64,000 bases of DNA from Paenisporosarcina sp050269735 (GTDB lineage: Bacteria; Bacillota; Bacilli; Bacillales_A; Planococcaceae): positions 141,710 to 205,709 of the forward strand of contig NZ_JBNNIX010000005.1 in NCBI RefSeq assembly GCF_050269735.1, in the 5' to 3' direction. The notes beneath the pieces were generated by a model. That model was not told where the DNA came from and did not search any database. It saw only the letters and a list, made by a program, of their open reading frames with translations. The translations under genes and the position numbers were made by a program. Positions 48,697 through 57,730 of the stretch are shown here, one piece after another (position 1 is the first letter of the stretch; each line of letters begins with the position of its first letter).

Positions 48697-48776
48697 CCGA
48701 AACGCGAATAGAACCTCCGCGAACGCGAATAGACCGAGTGCGAACGCGAATAGACCTCACAAATCCACGAATAAAA
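48697..48776. repeat. Iterated 21-bp intergenic repeat, ACGCGAATAGA type
   Basis: Units begin at 48703, 48724, 48745 and (degenerate) 48766, exactly 21 bp apart, with cores ACGCGAATAGA, ACGCGAATAGA, ACGCGAATAGA and CACGAATAAA. The tract lies between the cshA terminator and ydbS; translated heptads (ANANRPS-like) are probably incidental. Confidence 0.82.
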
Positions 48777-48878
48777 AGACTCAAACCTCAGATAGTCGCC
48801 AGGAGTCACCCAAGCTGCTCTTCTTTATGAAACAATTTTACTGTAAAATCGTATGTATAGAAGAAAGTAGGTGTTTAC

Positions 48879-49358
48879 ATGAGAAAAGAACCAATAAATC
48901 AAATCTCACCGAAAGGATTAAAGGTTTGGAGATTATACGGTTTAATGCATTCAGCAATTATCTGGTTATTGGCGATAGGTGCAGGGGTTTTGAACTGGTG
49001 GCTAGAAGGGCCATGGTGGGTAATGATTATTTGTGTCGTACTCCCTATACTTTATACATACATATTTGTTTACTTATTTCCAAAATTACGATGGCTTCGT
49101 TGGCGATATGAAGTTCGTGAGCAGGAGATTGAACTTCAGCATGGACTGTTTGTCGTCAAGAGGACGCTAGTGCCGATGGTCCGAGTCCAACATGTAGATA
49201 CGGAACAAGGTCCGATTTTACGTAGATATGATCTAGCTTCCATTACAATTTCGACTGCCGCTACAAACCACACGATTCCGGCACTTATTACGAGTGAAGC
49301 GGATGAGTTAAGAAGTAGGATATCGACACTTGCAAGGGTGGCGGAAGATGATGTCTAA
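48879..49358 (+). CDS. ydbS: Bacterial PH domain membrane protein YdbS
   Basis: A 159-residue protein with two N-terminal helices (LHSAIIWLLAIGAGVLNWW-like, and VMIICVVLPILYTYIFVYL) followed by one bPH2 (DUF304) domain (about 78-150) with WRYEVREQEIELQHGLFVVK and VRVQHVDTEQGPILRRYDL. In B. subtilis ydbS-ydbT are linked to resistance to a Bacillus amyloliquefaciens peptide antibiotic (amylocyclicin), from memory. It overlaps ydbT by eight to eleven bases. Confidence 0.88.
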   Translation: MRKEPINQISPKGLKVWRLYGLMHSAIIWLLAIGAGVLNWWLEGPWWVMIICVVLPILYTYIFVYLFPKLRWLRWRYEVREQEIELQHGLFVVKRTLVPMVRVQHVDTEQGPILRRYDLASITISTAATNHTIPALITSEADELRSRISTLARVAEDDV

Positions 49359-50862
49359 CGAACGGTTTAAACTTCATCCAATTTCAGCAGCTGTTAATTT
49401 TATGAAAGGTTTAAAGGATTTAATTTTTCCTTTTATCTTCATTTTTGTTGTAAATGGGTTTCAAGGAGATTCCAATGAAGCCGGCCATTGGACAGATTTT
49501 ATTCCTTATATTGTAGGATTCTTGGTACTCGCATTCGTATTGTCTAGTGGAATCATCAAGTGGAAACGTTTTGTTTACTGGTTTGAAGAAGATGAATTAC
49601 GGATTGAATACGGGTTGTTTGTAAAGAAGAAACGCTATATTCCTTTTGAACGTATTCAAAGCCTGAACTATACCGAAAGTATTTTGCATCGACCATTTAA
49701 GCTTGTCAAAGTTACGATTGAGACAGCCGGCTCTGGCTTAGCTAAAGAAGCTGAAGCAGAATTGACCGCCATTACAAGAGAAAATGCAAAACGGATTGAG
49801 ACGGAAATGGCGATTGCAAAAAAACGTAAAACGACCACTTTAACAGACGAAACAATATCAATGGAAGATCAAATTCAAGAACCGAATACTACCATCCCGA
49901 TTTTTAAAATGTCCATGAAGGATTTAATCATTCTGGCTACAACCTCTGGAGGGATTGGTGTTGTTTTCTCCGGGTTAGCCGTGTTCATGTCCCAGTTTTC
50001 GGATATTATCCCATACGAGAAGATTTACGATGAGTTTGTCGTGTTCTTGAAATTCGGCTTCTTCATTGTAGCTATCAGTATTTTTGTGTTTTTGATATTT
50101 GCATGGATAATCTCAGTCATCCTGACCACCTTAAATTATTATCAATTTACGATTGTACAGGACAATGATCAAATCATCTTAACCCGTGGATTGCTTGAAA
50201 AGAAGAAAGTTTCCATTCCCATTGGACGTGTTCAAGGCATTCGCATTGTCGAGAATCCATTGCGTCAATTATTTGGCTATTGTACGGTCATCGTAGAAAG
50301 TGCTGGGGGTTCCTTAGAGGATCAGGATAAAAAGATTAGATTGTTTCCTCTTGTGAAGAAAAGTGAAATCATACAACCCCTTAATGAACTATTTGCGGAT
50401 TTAGACTTTGAACCCGCTTGGACGACTTCACCGAACGTGGCTAAACCATTTTATTATCGTCTGGATTTTTTATGGATGCTTCCAGTAATTGCGGCCGTAA
50501 GTTATTTCTACTATCCATATGGATTATTGTCGCTATTGCTGATTCCGGTCGTATTGTTACTTGGGCTATGGCAGCACCATTCCGCTGGTTTTGCCTTACA
50601 TGGCAATCAGTTGTCATTGCGCTATAGAGGAATTAGTAAATATACGTTCTTCATAGAAAAGAAAAGAATGCAGTCTCTTGAAATGATCCAAAGTCCTTTT
50701 CAACAAAGAAAATCCCTTGCTTCAATTGAAACAACGATCAAGTCGGGGATGCTGGGGGCGACGGCGAAAGTCGATCATTTGAAAGTAGAAGATATTGAGA
50801 AAGTAATGACGTGGTACGAACCATCTGGACATGAAGTGATAGAAAAAGGACAGCCACATTAA
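49348..50862 (+). CDS. ydbT: Bacterial PH domain membrane protein YdbT
   Basis: A 504-residue protein with three bPH2 domains separated by paired membrane helices: about 70-130 (FEEDELRIEYGLFVKKKRYI), 265-345 (VQDNDQIILTRGLLEKKKVS) and 415-490 (LHGNQLSLRYRGISKYTFFI). Each repeats the R-I-Q-x-I/L motif (FERIQSLNYTES, GRVQGIRIVENP, KRMQSLEMIQSP). ATG 49348 lies 6 bp after AGGGTGG within the end of ydbS; the next codon, ATG 49351, is an alternative. It probably works with YdbS in the membrane. Confidence 0.88.
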   Translation: MMSNERFKLHPISAAVNFMKGLKDLIFPFIFIFVVNGFQGDSNEAGHWTDFIPYIVGFLVLAFVLSSGIIKWKRFVYWFEEDELRIEYGLFVKKKRYIPFERIQSLNYTESILHRPFKLVKVTIETAGSGLAKEAEAELTAITRENAKRIETEMAIAKKRKTTTLTDETISMEDQIQEPNTTIPIFKMSMKDLIILATTSGGIGVVFSGLAVFMSQFSDIIPYEKIYDEFVVFLKFGFFIVAISIFVFLIFAWIISVILTTLNYYQFTIVQDNDQIILTRGLLEKKKVSIPIGRVQGIRIVENPLRQLFGYCTVIVESAGGSLEDQDKKIRLFPLVKKSEIIQPLNELFADLDFEPAWTTSPNVAKPFYYRLDFLWMLPVIAAVSYFYYPYGLLSLLLIPVVLLLGLWQHHSAGFALHGNQLSLRYRGISKYTFFIEKKRMQSLEMIQSPFQQRKSLASIETTIKSGMLGATAKVDHLKVEDIEKVMTWYEPSGHEVIEKGQPH

Positions 50863-50886
50863 GGCTGTCCTATCTTTTTCTTTTTT
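50846..50886. terminator. Bidirectional terminator, ydbT / rhomboid gene
   Basis: AGGACAGCC pairs with GGCTGTCCT and is followed by TATCTTTTTC and more T; the minus-strand gene ends just inside it. Confidence 0.9.
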
Positions 50887-51481
50887 TCCAGCTGATGATT
50901 CTTTGGGGATGGAAATAGCTTAGTCCAATCAGGAATCCAACAGCCAATCCACTTAAATGAGCTGTTGCGTTAATGTTTGGTGTCAAGAATGTCATGACAA
51001 TACTGATGACGATAATGGGTAAAATGATTTGGCGAAGTTGGGGTAATGTTTTACGAGCGTAATACACAAGTGCGCCAAAAGCACCCAGCAAACCGTAAAT
51101 AGCACCGCTAGCTCCAACATGAACATAAGTAGCATCTTGTAATAGGAATGTTGCAAAGGTACCGAATAAACCAGCCATGAAATAAATGGTCAGAAAACGG
51201 ACTTTTCCTGCAAGCTTTTCAAGTTCAGGTCCAAACAAATACAATGAAAACATGTTGAACAGTAAATGCAATAAGCCTGCATGCAAAAACATCGGTGTAA
51301 TGAAGCGCCACCATTGACCGTCTGAAATCAGGTAATTTACACCTGCCCCATAATTAAATAGTGCAGTGCCAAGGACTGGGACAAACGAAAGCAAATGAAT
51401 GATTACATTAAGTGCAATTAAAGTAGAAACCACTGGGTAAAACTTAATGTATTGTGAAAAATTTTCTGTACGACTAAACAT
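50870..51481 (-). CDS. ydcA: Rhomboid family intramembrane protease YdcA
   Basis: A 203-residue six-helix rhomboid. The catalytic Ser is in VHVGASGAIYGLLGAF and the His in INATAHLSGLAVGFLIG; WWRFITPMFLHAGLLHLLFN carries the loop-1 signature. It cleaves membrane proteins within the bilayer; substrates unknown. The true start is ATG 51481, with GAGGTG upstream. The open frame extends 93 more codons through the acpS gene on the other strand and is not translated. Confidence 0.9.
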   Translation of the reverse strand: MFSRTENFSQYIKFYPVVSTLIALNVIIHLLSFVPVLGTALFNYGAGVNYLISDGQWWRFITPMFLHAGLLHLLFNMFSLYLFGPELEKLAGKVRFLTIYFMAGLFGTFATFLLQDATYVHVGASGAIYGLLGAFGALVYYARKTLPQLRQIILPIIVISIVMTFLTPNINATAHLSGLAVGFLIGLSYFHPQRIISWKKRKR

Positions 51482-51551
51482 GAATTCACCTCGAATTTCT
51501 ATGGAAGTATTATACCGTGAAAATGGCAATGGTTGAAAGGAGAAGTGTTGC

Positions 51552-51905
51552 ATGATAAAAGGAATTGGTTTGGATGTGACAGAAATAGAACGTATTAAGG
51601 CTGCACATATACTTACCCCAAAATTTAAAGCGCGTATTCTCACAGCCAATGAATTGGATCGCTTTACAAAAATGAAAGAGACGAGGCAGCTTGAATTTTT
51701 GGCGGGTCGTTTTGCGGCGAAAGAAGCTTTCGCGAAAGCGATGGGGACTGGCATTGGCAAGCATTGCAGCTTTCATGATATTGAAGTGAATTCTAACGAA
51801 GACGGTAAACCTGTCCTGTATTTTAAAGGGCAAGAAGTCAACGGCCACGTGAGTATCACACACACAAAACAATTCGCTGCTGCCCAAGTAATATTGGTTG
51901 AATAA
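51552..51905 (+). CDS. acpS: Holo-[acyl-carrier-protein] synthase
   Basis: A 117-residue trimeric 4-prime-phosphopantetheinyl transferase that activates ACP for fatty-acid synthesis using CoA. GIGLDVTEIERI carries the metal-binding Asp, and FLAGRFAAKEAFAKAMGTG the Glu and Lys; VSITHTKQFAAAQVIL closes the fold. It starts after GGAGAAGTG. It is divergent from the rhomboid gene, as in B. subtilis. Confidence 0.96.
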   Translation: MIKGIGLDVTEIERIKAAHILTPKFKARILTANELDRFTKMKETRQLEFLAGRFAAKEAFAKAMGTGIGKHCSFHDIEVNSNEDGKPVLYFKGQEVNGHVSITHTKQFAAAQVILVE

Positions 51906-51962
51906 TCCCTGTCCCTCTTTCATAAGATGTCTTAACGGATCGATATGAGAAAGGGTGGATTT

Positions 51963-52973
51963 ATGCGTAGCCGTTTATTTGCAGGAGTAGTTGTACTGTT
52001 AATGCTTTTATTAACAGCATGTGGGGCGGAGTCAAAAGAAGATGTGTTGAAGAAGTTGAGTAGTAAATGGGTTGACACGAAAGGGTACGAGTTAGAAGCA
52101 CAGATGCAAATCAGTACAGGTTCAGAACCACGTCTTTACGAAGTAAGTGTATGGCACACAAAACCAGAATTTTACCGTGTGAAAGTTAGCCAAGCAGAAG
52201 AAGATGTTTCACAAACGATTGTTCGAAATAAAGAAGGGGTGTTTGTCATCACTCCGACATTAGGCAAGACTTACAAATTCCAGAGCGATTGGCCGGAAAA
52301 AAATAGCCAAGCCTATTTAATCGGGTCACTTGCACAAGATATTAAAGCGGATAAAGAATCAGTCATGACTGAAAACAAAAATTCGTATATCTTTGAAACA
52401 AAAACTAGAAACAGTCACCAAAAAATGTTGCCGACTCAACAAATTTTTATTAGCAAGAAAACATTGCTTCCAACAAAAGTATCGATCCTAAACGATCAAA
52501 AACAAGAACAAATCTTGATTACTTTTGATAAGATTACGTTAGGGACTTCAAGAAGCGCTTCCGATTACAAAGCGGATATGCCATCTGAGGAAACAACAGA
52601 AAATGAAACAGCTAGTAAAGATGCGGAGTTACCTGTATTCCAAACGCATTATCCTACTTTACAGTGGGAAGGCGTAGATAAGCTTGACGAAAAAGTGATT
52701 AAAAATGATACAGAAGAACGCGTCATCATGACATATGGCGGGAAAAAAGAGTTTACAATCATTCAATCACCAATTACGAAAAAATCTGTAGACCTAGTAC
52801 CTGTATTTGCTGCTGGTGACCCAGCTGATCTTGGTTTTGCTATCGGTGCAATTACAGATAAATCAATCAGTTGGGAACAAAATGGCGTACAATTCTTCCT
52901 GGCATCCGATTCAATGTCTCGTGAAGAAATGATTACAGTAGCTTCATCCATGACAGCAGGAGATTTAAAATAA
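51963..52973 (+). CDS. ydcC: LolA-like lipoprotein YdcC
   Basis: A 336-residue lipoprotein: the signal RSRLFAGVVVLLMLLLTAC has the lipobox LLTAC. The mature part has a LolA/LppX-like half-barrel region (WHTKPEFYRVKVSQAEEDVS, TPTLGKTYKFQSDWPE, TQQIFISKKTLLPTKVSIL) and a second domain after a Glu/Thr-rich linker (about 210-228). B. subtilis YdcC is the reference; a role in sporulation or envelope maintenance is proposed but not settled. AAAGGGTGG precedes ATG 51963. Confidence 0.9.
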   Translation: MRSRLFAGVVVLLMLLLTACGAESKEDVLKKLSSKWVDTKGYELEAQMQISTGSEPRLYEVSVWHTKPEFYRVKVSQAEEDVSQTIVRNKEGVFVITPTLGKTYKFQSDWPEKNSQAYLIGSLAQDIKADKESVMTENKNSYIFETKTRNSHQKMLPTQQIFISKKTLLPTKVSILNDQKQEQILITFDKITLGTSRSASDYKADMPSEETTENETASKDAELPVFQTHYPTLQWEGVDKLDEKVIKNDTEERVIMTYGGKKEFTIIQSPITKKSVDLVPVFAAGDPADLGFAIGAITDKSISWEQNGVQFFLASDSMSREEMITVASSMTAGDLK

Positions 52974-53014
52974 GAGCTTTATACTAACTATCGAACCCTA
53001 AATGAGGAATGACC

Positions 53015-54124
53015 ATGCAACCAGCTAATTTTTATCGACCAACATTCGCACAAATTGATTTGAATGCCGTACAAATGAATATACTTAATCTGAAGAAACA
53101 TATTGGACCAGCAGTAGATGTGATCGCGGTAGTAAAAGCAAATGCTTATGGACATGGTGATTTTGAAGTATCGACAGCTGCGGTAAAGGCAGGGGCAAGC
53201 ATGCTTGCCGTTGCCACACCTGATGAAGCGATTCGTTTGCGGGCAGGTGGCAACGAATCGCCCATTCTTGTGTTGGGTGCATCTCCCCCTTCCTTTGCGG
53301 TCACAGCCAGCCAAAATGATATTATGCTTACCGTTTTTCAAACAGATTGGTTTCTTCATATTCCGGCCTTACCCAATATGCTGAAAATACATATTAAAAT
53401 TGACACTGGCATGGGTAGGTTAGGTGTAACTACGGAATCAGAATTAAGCACGCTTATTCAAACCATCAATCATCGACAAGATGTCATGATTGATGGTGTC
53501 TTTACTCATTTTGCAACGGCAGATGAGAAAGAGGTTGACCAGTTTACAAGTCAGTTGGAAAAGTTCAAAACATTTTTGCGTTGCTTTCCTGAAAGACCGC
53601 GGTGCATTCATACCGCGAACAGTGCTGCTGCATTAATGCACAAAGACTCTTTATTTGATGCAGTAAGATATGGAATTTCGATGTACGGACTTTCACCATC
53701 AGCGCATGTTGAGCAAGGACTTCCGTTTCCATTGGAGAGAGTCATGAGCTTGCATACTGAAGTTGTGCATGTAAAAAAAGTGGTTGCCGGTTCTTCGATC
53801 AGTTATGGTGCTACTTACACTGCTGATGAGGATGAGTGGATTGCCACCCTTCCAATTGGGTATGCGGATGGTATGCTTCGAGGGTTAAGTGGACAAGAAG
53901 TGTTGATTCAAGGGAAGAGATTTCCAGTCATTGGACGTATCTGTATGGATCAATGCATGGTCCGTCTGAATGGACATGTGTCCATCGGCGAGCCTGTAGT
54001 GTTGATTGGAATACAAGGTAATGAACAAGTAAACATTGAAGAATGGGCCCAAAAACTACAGACAATATCGTACGAAATTCCTTGTGTACTGACAAATCGA
54101 GTGCCGAGGACATATACGCCATAG
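53015..54124 (+). CDS. alr: Alanine racemase
   Basis: A 369-residue PLP enzyme interconverting L- and D-alanine for wall synthesis. The PLP lysine is in VIAVVKANAYGHGDFEVS (near residue 39), the second catalytic Tyr in SISYGATYTADEDEW, and GRICMDQCMVRLNG is conserved. ATG 53015 follows GAGGA by 6 bp; an ATG at 53009 abuts the ribosome site. It lies 41 bp after ydcC and is probably co-transcribed with it; ndoAI follows after 130 bp without a strong terminator. Confidence 0.96.
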   Translation: MQPANFYRPTFAQIDLNAVQMNILNLKKHIGPAVDVIAVVKANAYGHGDFEVSTAAVKAGASMLAVATPDEAIRLRAGGNESPILVLGASPPSFAVTASQNDIMLTVFQTDWFLHIPALPNMLKIHIKIDTGMGRLGVTTESELSTLIQTINHRQDVMIDGVFTHFATADEKEVDQFTSQLEKFKTFLRCFPERPRCIHTANSAAALMHKDSLFDAVRYGISMYGLSPSAHVEQGLPFPLERVMSLHTEVVHVKKVVAGSSISYGATYTADEDEWIATLPIGYADGMLRGLSGQEVLIQGKRFPVIGRICMDQCMVRLNGHVSIGEPVVLIGIQGNEQVNIEEWAQKLQTISYEIPCVLTNRVPRTYTP

Positions 54125-54255
54125 TGTTCGACATAAACCGACCAAACTGAAAATATTGTCAGATATTTTCCTTCTTTGTCTTCTCATACCAAGTATTGAA
54201 TGGTAAGATAGAAAAGTATTGAAAAGAGGGACGGGTTTTGTCGGAGGTGTTGACT

Positions 54256-54534
54256 GTGAATGAAAAGAGAGAAACAAAGGAAGTTATCGTTAAGCTTCCG
54301 CGACAATTTGTGAACAATCTTGATAGACAGAAAGAGCAACAACTGGCTGAGCCAGGAGAGTTTGTTTATATTTCGACAAAAAAAGTGATTAAACATGTTC
54401 AACCCAATCTTATACGAGAAGCGATGATCAAGGGCTACGTGGAAATGTCCCATATCAACTTGTCTATTGCAAGCGAGTGTCTGCATTTGGAATACGAAGC
54501 GGAGCATACGGTGGAGCGTCTCGTAAGCGGAGGA
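54256..54534 (+). CDS. ndoAI: Antitoxin NdoAI (MazE-like, type II)
   Basis: A 93-residue antitoxin: an N-terminal ribbon-helix-helix region (KEVIVKLPRQFVNNLDRQKE) and a C-terminal toxin-binding tail (NLSIASECLHLEYEAEHTVE, then RLVSGG, matching the B. subtilis end). It binds the EndoA toxin and, as a dimer, its own promoter. GTG 54256 lies 6 bp after GGAGGTG and gives the family length; the frame opens earlier at a TTG. It is directly ahead of ndoA. Confidence 0.93.
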
Positions 54535-54541
54535 TGAAATC

Positions 54542-54892
54542 TTGAACGTAAAACGTGGTGACGTTTTTTTTGCTGACTTATCGCCAGTAGTCGGGTCTGA
54601 ACAAGGTGGAACAAGGCCCGTTCTGGTGATACAAAACGATATCGGGAATCGTTTCAGCCCAACAGTCATCATTGCGGCTATCACGGCGCAAATTCAAAAA
54701 GCAAAATTACCAACACATGTAGAAATCAATGCTAAAAAGTATGGGTTTGAACGGGATTCTGTTATTTTGCTTGAACAATTGCGTACGATCGATAAATCGC
54801 GGCTGACCGATAAAATTACCCAGCTGGATGATGTACTGATGGAAGAAGTGGATGAGGCGCTTGAAATAAGTCTTGGCCTTGTAAAGTTTTAA
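54542..54892 (+). CDS. ndoA: Endoribonuclease toxin EndoA (MazF family)
   Basis: A 116-residue MazF-type RNase that cuts mRNA at UACAU-type sites to slow growth under stress. RGDVFFADLSPVVGSEQGGT, RPVLVIQNDIGNRFSPTVII and LEQLRTIDKSRLTDKITQLD are the conserved strands with the catalytic Arg and Thr. TTG start, about 9 bp after GGAGG in the end of ndoAI. A strong terminator follows, separating it from the rsb operon. Confidence 0.95.
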   Translation: MNVKRGDVFFADLSPVVGSEQGGTRPVLVIQNDIGNRFSPTVIIAAITAQIQKAKLPTHVEINAKKYGFERDSVILLEQLRTIDKSRLTDKITQLDDVLMEEVDEALEISLGLVKF

Positions 54893-54916
54893 TCATACAT
54901 AACATAACGGATGAAT

Positions 54917-54953
54917 GAACATCGTACGCAGCTTCTGCGGACGGTGTTTTTTT
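54917..54953 (+). terminator. Terminator of ndoAI-ndoA
   Basis: AACATCGTACGCAG pairs with CTGCGGACGGTGTT (a few wobbles) and is followed by seven T. Confidence 0.9.
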
Positions 54954-55044
54954 GATGCCGATTAAAAAACGTGTGTAGTTGGCTGTTTTCAGATACAATA
55001 CAAGGTAGGTATGAATTTGATTCGAGGAGGCTTCACCGGACTGT

Positions 55045-55875
55045 ATGAATAAACATATGGCAACATTCATTCAAGATAATTTAGATGAAATATTAATAAA
55101 ATGGCAAGAAATGATGAAAGACGATTCAGATGAAAAGTTCTTTCAAATTATGTCGCAAGATGTCATCAACAAGACAAGTCGTGAATTTGCGGAGTTAATG
55201 ATTTCTAATTTGTTTGAAGGCGAAAATAATTATGAAAATCGTTTGAATGAATTTACGAGTAAAGTGGTCCGATTTGGTTGGTCCATCAGCTTTGTCATGA
55301 AAGCCATAAACCATTTCGCACAAGTTGTTTATGACATGTTAGAGCAAAATCAAACAATTACAGAACAGAACATGAAAGAATACGTGATGGTATTTGCTGA
55401 GTGGATAAATCCAATGCGAGACGGCATTGTTGAAACATACGCAAAGACATGGGAACGTACAGTGCAATTACAAAAAATTGCCTTGCAAGAACTGTCAGCA
55501 TCCTTGATTCCTGTTTTTGATAAGATTTCGGTAATGCCCCTTGTCGGAACAATCGACACGGAACGTGCAAAATTGATTATGGAAAACTTATTGGATGGTG
55601 TTGTAAAACATCGTGCTGAAGTCGTGTTATTAGATATTACAGGTGTACCGGTTGTGGATACAATGGTTGCACATCATATCATTCAGGCAGCAGACGCGGT
55701 TCGCTTGGTTGGAGCGAAGTGTATGCTCGTTGGAATTCGTCCGGAAATTGCACAAACAATCGTTACTTTAGGTATTAACTTGAAAGATTTCACAACTACA
55801 AGCACATTGCAACGTGGTGTGGAACAAGCTTTAGCATGGACAAATCGCAAAATCGTGGAGGTGGAAGAGGATTGA
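55045..55875 (+). CDS. rsbR: RsbR stressosome scaffold protein
   Basis: A 276-residue stressosome subunit. The N-terminal 130 residues are the all-helical, globin-like sensor (IQDNLDEILIKWQEMMKDDS, FTSKVVRFGWSISFVMKAIN); the C-terminal STAS domain carries the phosphorylated Thr residues in LDITGVPVVDTMVAHHI. With RsbS it forms a megadalton complex that releases RsbT on environmental stress. Start ATG 55045 is 14 bp after GGAGG, a long gap; CDS length matches B. subtilis RsbRA. Confidence 0.93.
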   Translation: MNKHMATFIQDNLDEILIKWQEMMKDDSDEKFFQIMSQDVINKTSREFAELMISNLFEGENNYENRLNEFTSKVVRFGWSISFVMKAINHFAQVVYDMLEQNQTITEQNMKEYVMVFAEWINPMRDGIVETYAKTWERTVQLQKIALQELSASLIPVFDKISVMPLVGTIDTERAKLIMENLLDGVVKHRAEVVLLDITGVPVVDTMVAHHIIQAADAVRLVGAKCMLVGIRPEIAQTIVTLGINLKDFTTTSTLQRGVEQALAWTNRKIVEVEED

Positions 55876-56234
55876 ACTTACGTATCCCAATCTTAAAATT
55901 AAAAGACTGTCTGATTGTTTCAATTCAATGGGAGCTTGATGATCAAACTGCGTTACAATTCCAAGAAGATTTACTTACTAAAATGCATGAAACAAGTGCG
56001 CGTGGAGTGGTAATCGATTTAACACCAATCGATTTTATTGACTCTTTCATCGCTAAAGTTCTAGGTGATGTCATCAGTATGTCTGGATTAATGGGTGCCA
56101 AAGTGGTTATTACAGGAATTCAGCCTGCGGTAGCAATTACACTTATCGAATTGGGAATTCGTTTAGACGATGTTATGACAGCATTAGACTTAGAGAATGG
56201 TCTTGAAAAACTCCAACGAGAATTGGAGGCCTAA
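55872..56234 (+). CDS. rsbS: RsbS stressosome STAS protein
   Basis: A 120-residue STAS protein; RIPILKLKDCLIVSIQWELD and VIDLTPIDFIDSFIAKVLGD hold the Ser phosphorylated by RsbT. TTG 55872 overlaps the rsbR stop (TTGA) and follows GGAAGAGGA; it gives the family length. A longer frame beginning at 55836 inside rsbR lacks support. Confidence 0.94.
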   Translation: MNLRIPILKLKDCLIVSIQWELDDQTALQFQEDLLTKMHETSARGVVIDLTPIDFIDSFIAKVLGDVISMSGLMGAKVVITGIQPAVAITLIELGIRLDDVMTALDLENGLEKLQRELEA

Positions 56235-56236
56235 GT

Positions 56237-56638
56237 ATGGGTTATCGGTCTTCTGTAGAAATTTTAACAGAGTGGGACATTGTTGCTGCTAGACAACTTG
56301 GTCGTAACGAGGCAAAGGAAGTTGGCTTTGGTACTGTTGACCAAGCGAGAATCACAACAGCAATCAGTGAACTGGCTCGTAATATTTACTTATATGCGGG
56401 AAAAGGTAAAATCGAAATTGAACGTATATCAGAAGGCGGATCATTTGGCATTATTATTATCGCATCAGACGAAGGACCGGGAATTCCCGATGTTCGAAAA
56501 GTGATGGAGGATGGCTTCTCCACATCTGGTGGATTAGGTGCTGGTATGCCTGGAGTAAAACGTTTAATGGATGATTTTAAAATAGAAACAGTTTTAGGTG
56601 AAGGAACCGTCATTAAAGCGACGAAGTGGATTCGTTAG
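56237..56638 (+). CDS. rsbT: RsbT serine/threonine kinase and RsbU activator
   Basis: A 133-residue GHKL-type kinase. The N-box ISELARNIYLYAGKGKIEIE and the G-boxes SDEGPGIPDVRKVMEDGFST and GGLGAGMPGVKRLMDDF are clear. It phosphorylates RsbR and RsbS, then leaves the stressosome to activate the RsbU phosphatase. It begins two bases after the rsbS stop. Confidence 0.96.
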   Translation: MGYRSSVEILTEWDIVAARQLGRNEAKEVGFGTVDQARITTAISELARNIYLYAGKGKIEIERISEGGSFGIIIIASDEGPGIPDVRKVMEDGFSTSGGLGAGMPGVKRLMDDFKIETVLGEGTVIKATKWIR

Positions 56639-56652
56639 GAGGTTAGATATAA

Positions 56653-57657
56653 ATGCCTCAAGAAATTGAACGGCAATATAAAGAAATACTCCGACAGTAT
56701 GTCATGCGTCAAACAGAACAGAATTTATATGCAGGTCAAAATTTCAGCCGTCAACTGATCCAAAAAAACATAGCTCCTGAAGAGGTAATTAGCATACATA
56801 AGGCAGCACTTGAAGAAATGTTTCCTGAGTTGCCAATGAATGTATGGCATTCATTTGATCTGCTAATCGAAATGATGATCCGTTATGGGCTTGCTCATGC
56901 GGAACATCAAAGCTTGTTGGAACAGCAGGAAGAAATAAAGGTTGAAATGGACTTAGCAGCCAATGTTCAAAAGACATTATTGAAAACAACTGTACCGGAA
57001 GTTGCTGGTCTTGAGATTGGTCTTGTCTCTGTTCCGGCTCGAAAAATGAATGGGGATTATATTTATTTTCTCAGCGACGATTTAAAAAACGCTGGTGTTG
57101 CAGTTGCTGATGTTATCGGTAAAGGAATTCCTGCGGCACTTTGCATGTCCATGATTAAGTACGGGATGGACAGTTTGCAGGATGCAACGTCCGATCCCAA
57201 AAAAGTATTGGATATTATTAATCGTATTGTTGAGAAAAGTGTCGATGACGATATGTTTATCTCTATGTTTTACGGCCGATATAATGTCGAACAATCTGTC
57301 TTTACATATGCATCAGCAGGTCACGAACCTGCTCTTTTTTACGATGCTCAAAAAGGGGAGTTTTCTGAACTCCATGCAAAAGGTCTTTTACTGGGTGTCG
57401 TACCGAATGTTACGTATGCACAACACGAGGTTAAAATGGAATACGGTGATTTTATCGTAATGATGACGGATGGTGTAACTGAGTGCAGAACAGACGAAGG
57501 ATTCATTGAACAAGAAATTATCGCTTCTTTGATTCATTCCTTACGTGATGAATCTGCTCAAACTATCGTTGATACTGTGTATAAAGAACTAGAAAAAATG
57601 CAAAATTTTGAGCTTCGTGATGATTTTACGCTAGTTATTTTCAAAAAAACGGGCTGA
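56653..57657 (+). CDS. rsbU: RsbU PP2C-type phosphatase
   Basis: A 334-residue phosphatase. The N-terminal 100 residues form the RsbT-binding four-helix region; the C-terminal PP2C/SpoIIE domain has NGDYIYFLSDDLKNAGVAVA followed by DVIGKGIPAALCMSMIKYGM, ASAGHEPALFYDAQ and MTDGVTECRTDEGF with metal-binding aspartates. Activated by RsbT, it dephosphorylates RsbV to free SigB. AGGAGGTTAG precedes the ATG. Confidence 0.96.
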   Translation: MPQEIERQYKEILRQYVMRQTEQNLYAGQNFSRQLIQKNIAPEEVISIHKAALEEMFPELPMNVWHSFDLLIEMMIRYGLAHAEHQSLLEQQEEIKVEMDLAANVQKTLLKTTVPEVAGLEIGLVSVPARKMNGDYIYFLSDDLKNAGVAVADVIGKGIPAALCMSMIKYGMDSLQDATSDPKKVLDIINRIVEKSVDDDMFISMFYGRYNVEQSVFTYASAGHEPALFYDAQKGEFSELHAKGLLLGVVPNVTYAQHEVKMEYGDFIVMMTDGVTECRTDEGFIEQEIIASLIHSLRDESAQTIVDTVYKELEKMQNFELRDDFTLVIFKKTG

Positions 57658-57660
57658 TAG

Positions 57661-57685
57661 GTTTAAAAAAATATCCATGTGGTAT
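57661..57685 (+). promoter_or_regulatory. Autoregulatory SigB promoter of rsbV-rsbW-sigB-rsbX
   Basis: GTTTAA, a 13-bp spacer and TGGTAT, 46 bp before rsbV. Position matches the internal SigB promoter of the B. subtilis sigB operon, creating positive feedback. Confidence 0.85.
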
Positions 57686-57730
57686 TAAGTTAGTACAAGA
57701 AAAGATAAGTAGATGGACGGGGTGCAATAG

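Noticed and set aside
48662..49111. 149-codon plus-strand ORF after cshA
   Set aside because: It begins inside the cshA terminator, runs through the ACGCGAATAGA repeat (ANANRPS heptads) and overlaps ydbS in another frame.
51482..51760. N-terminal extension of the rhomboid protein
   Set aside because: It is antisense to acpS and has no ribosome site; ATG 51481 has GAGGTG at normal spacing and starts a normal rhomboid.
54238..54255. TTG start of ndoAI at 54238
   Set aside because: It lies before the GGAGGTG ribosome site and would add six residues absent from the B. subtilis protein; GTG 54256 gives the same length as that protein.
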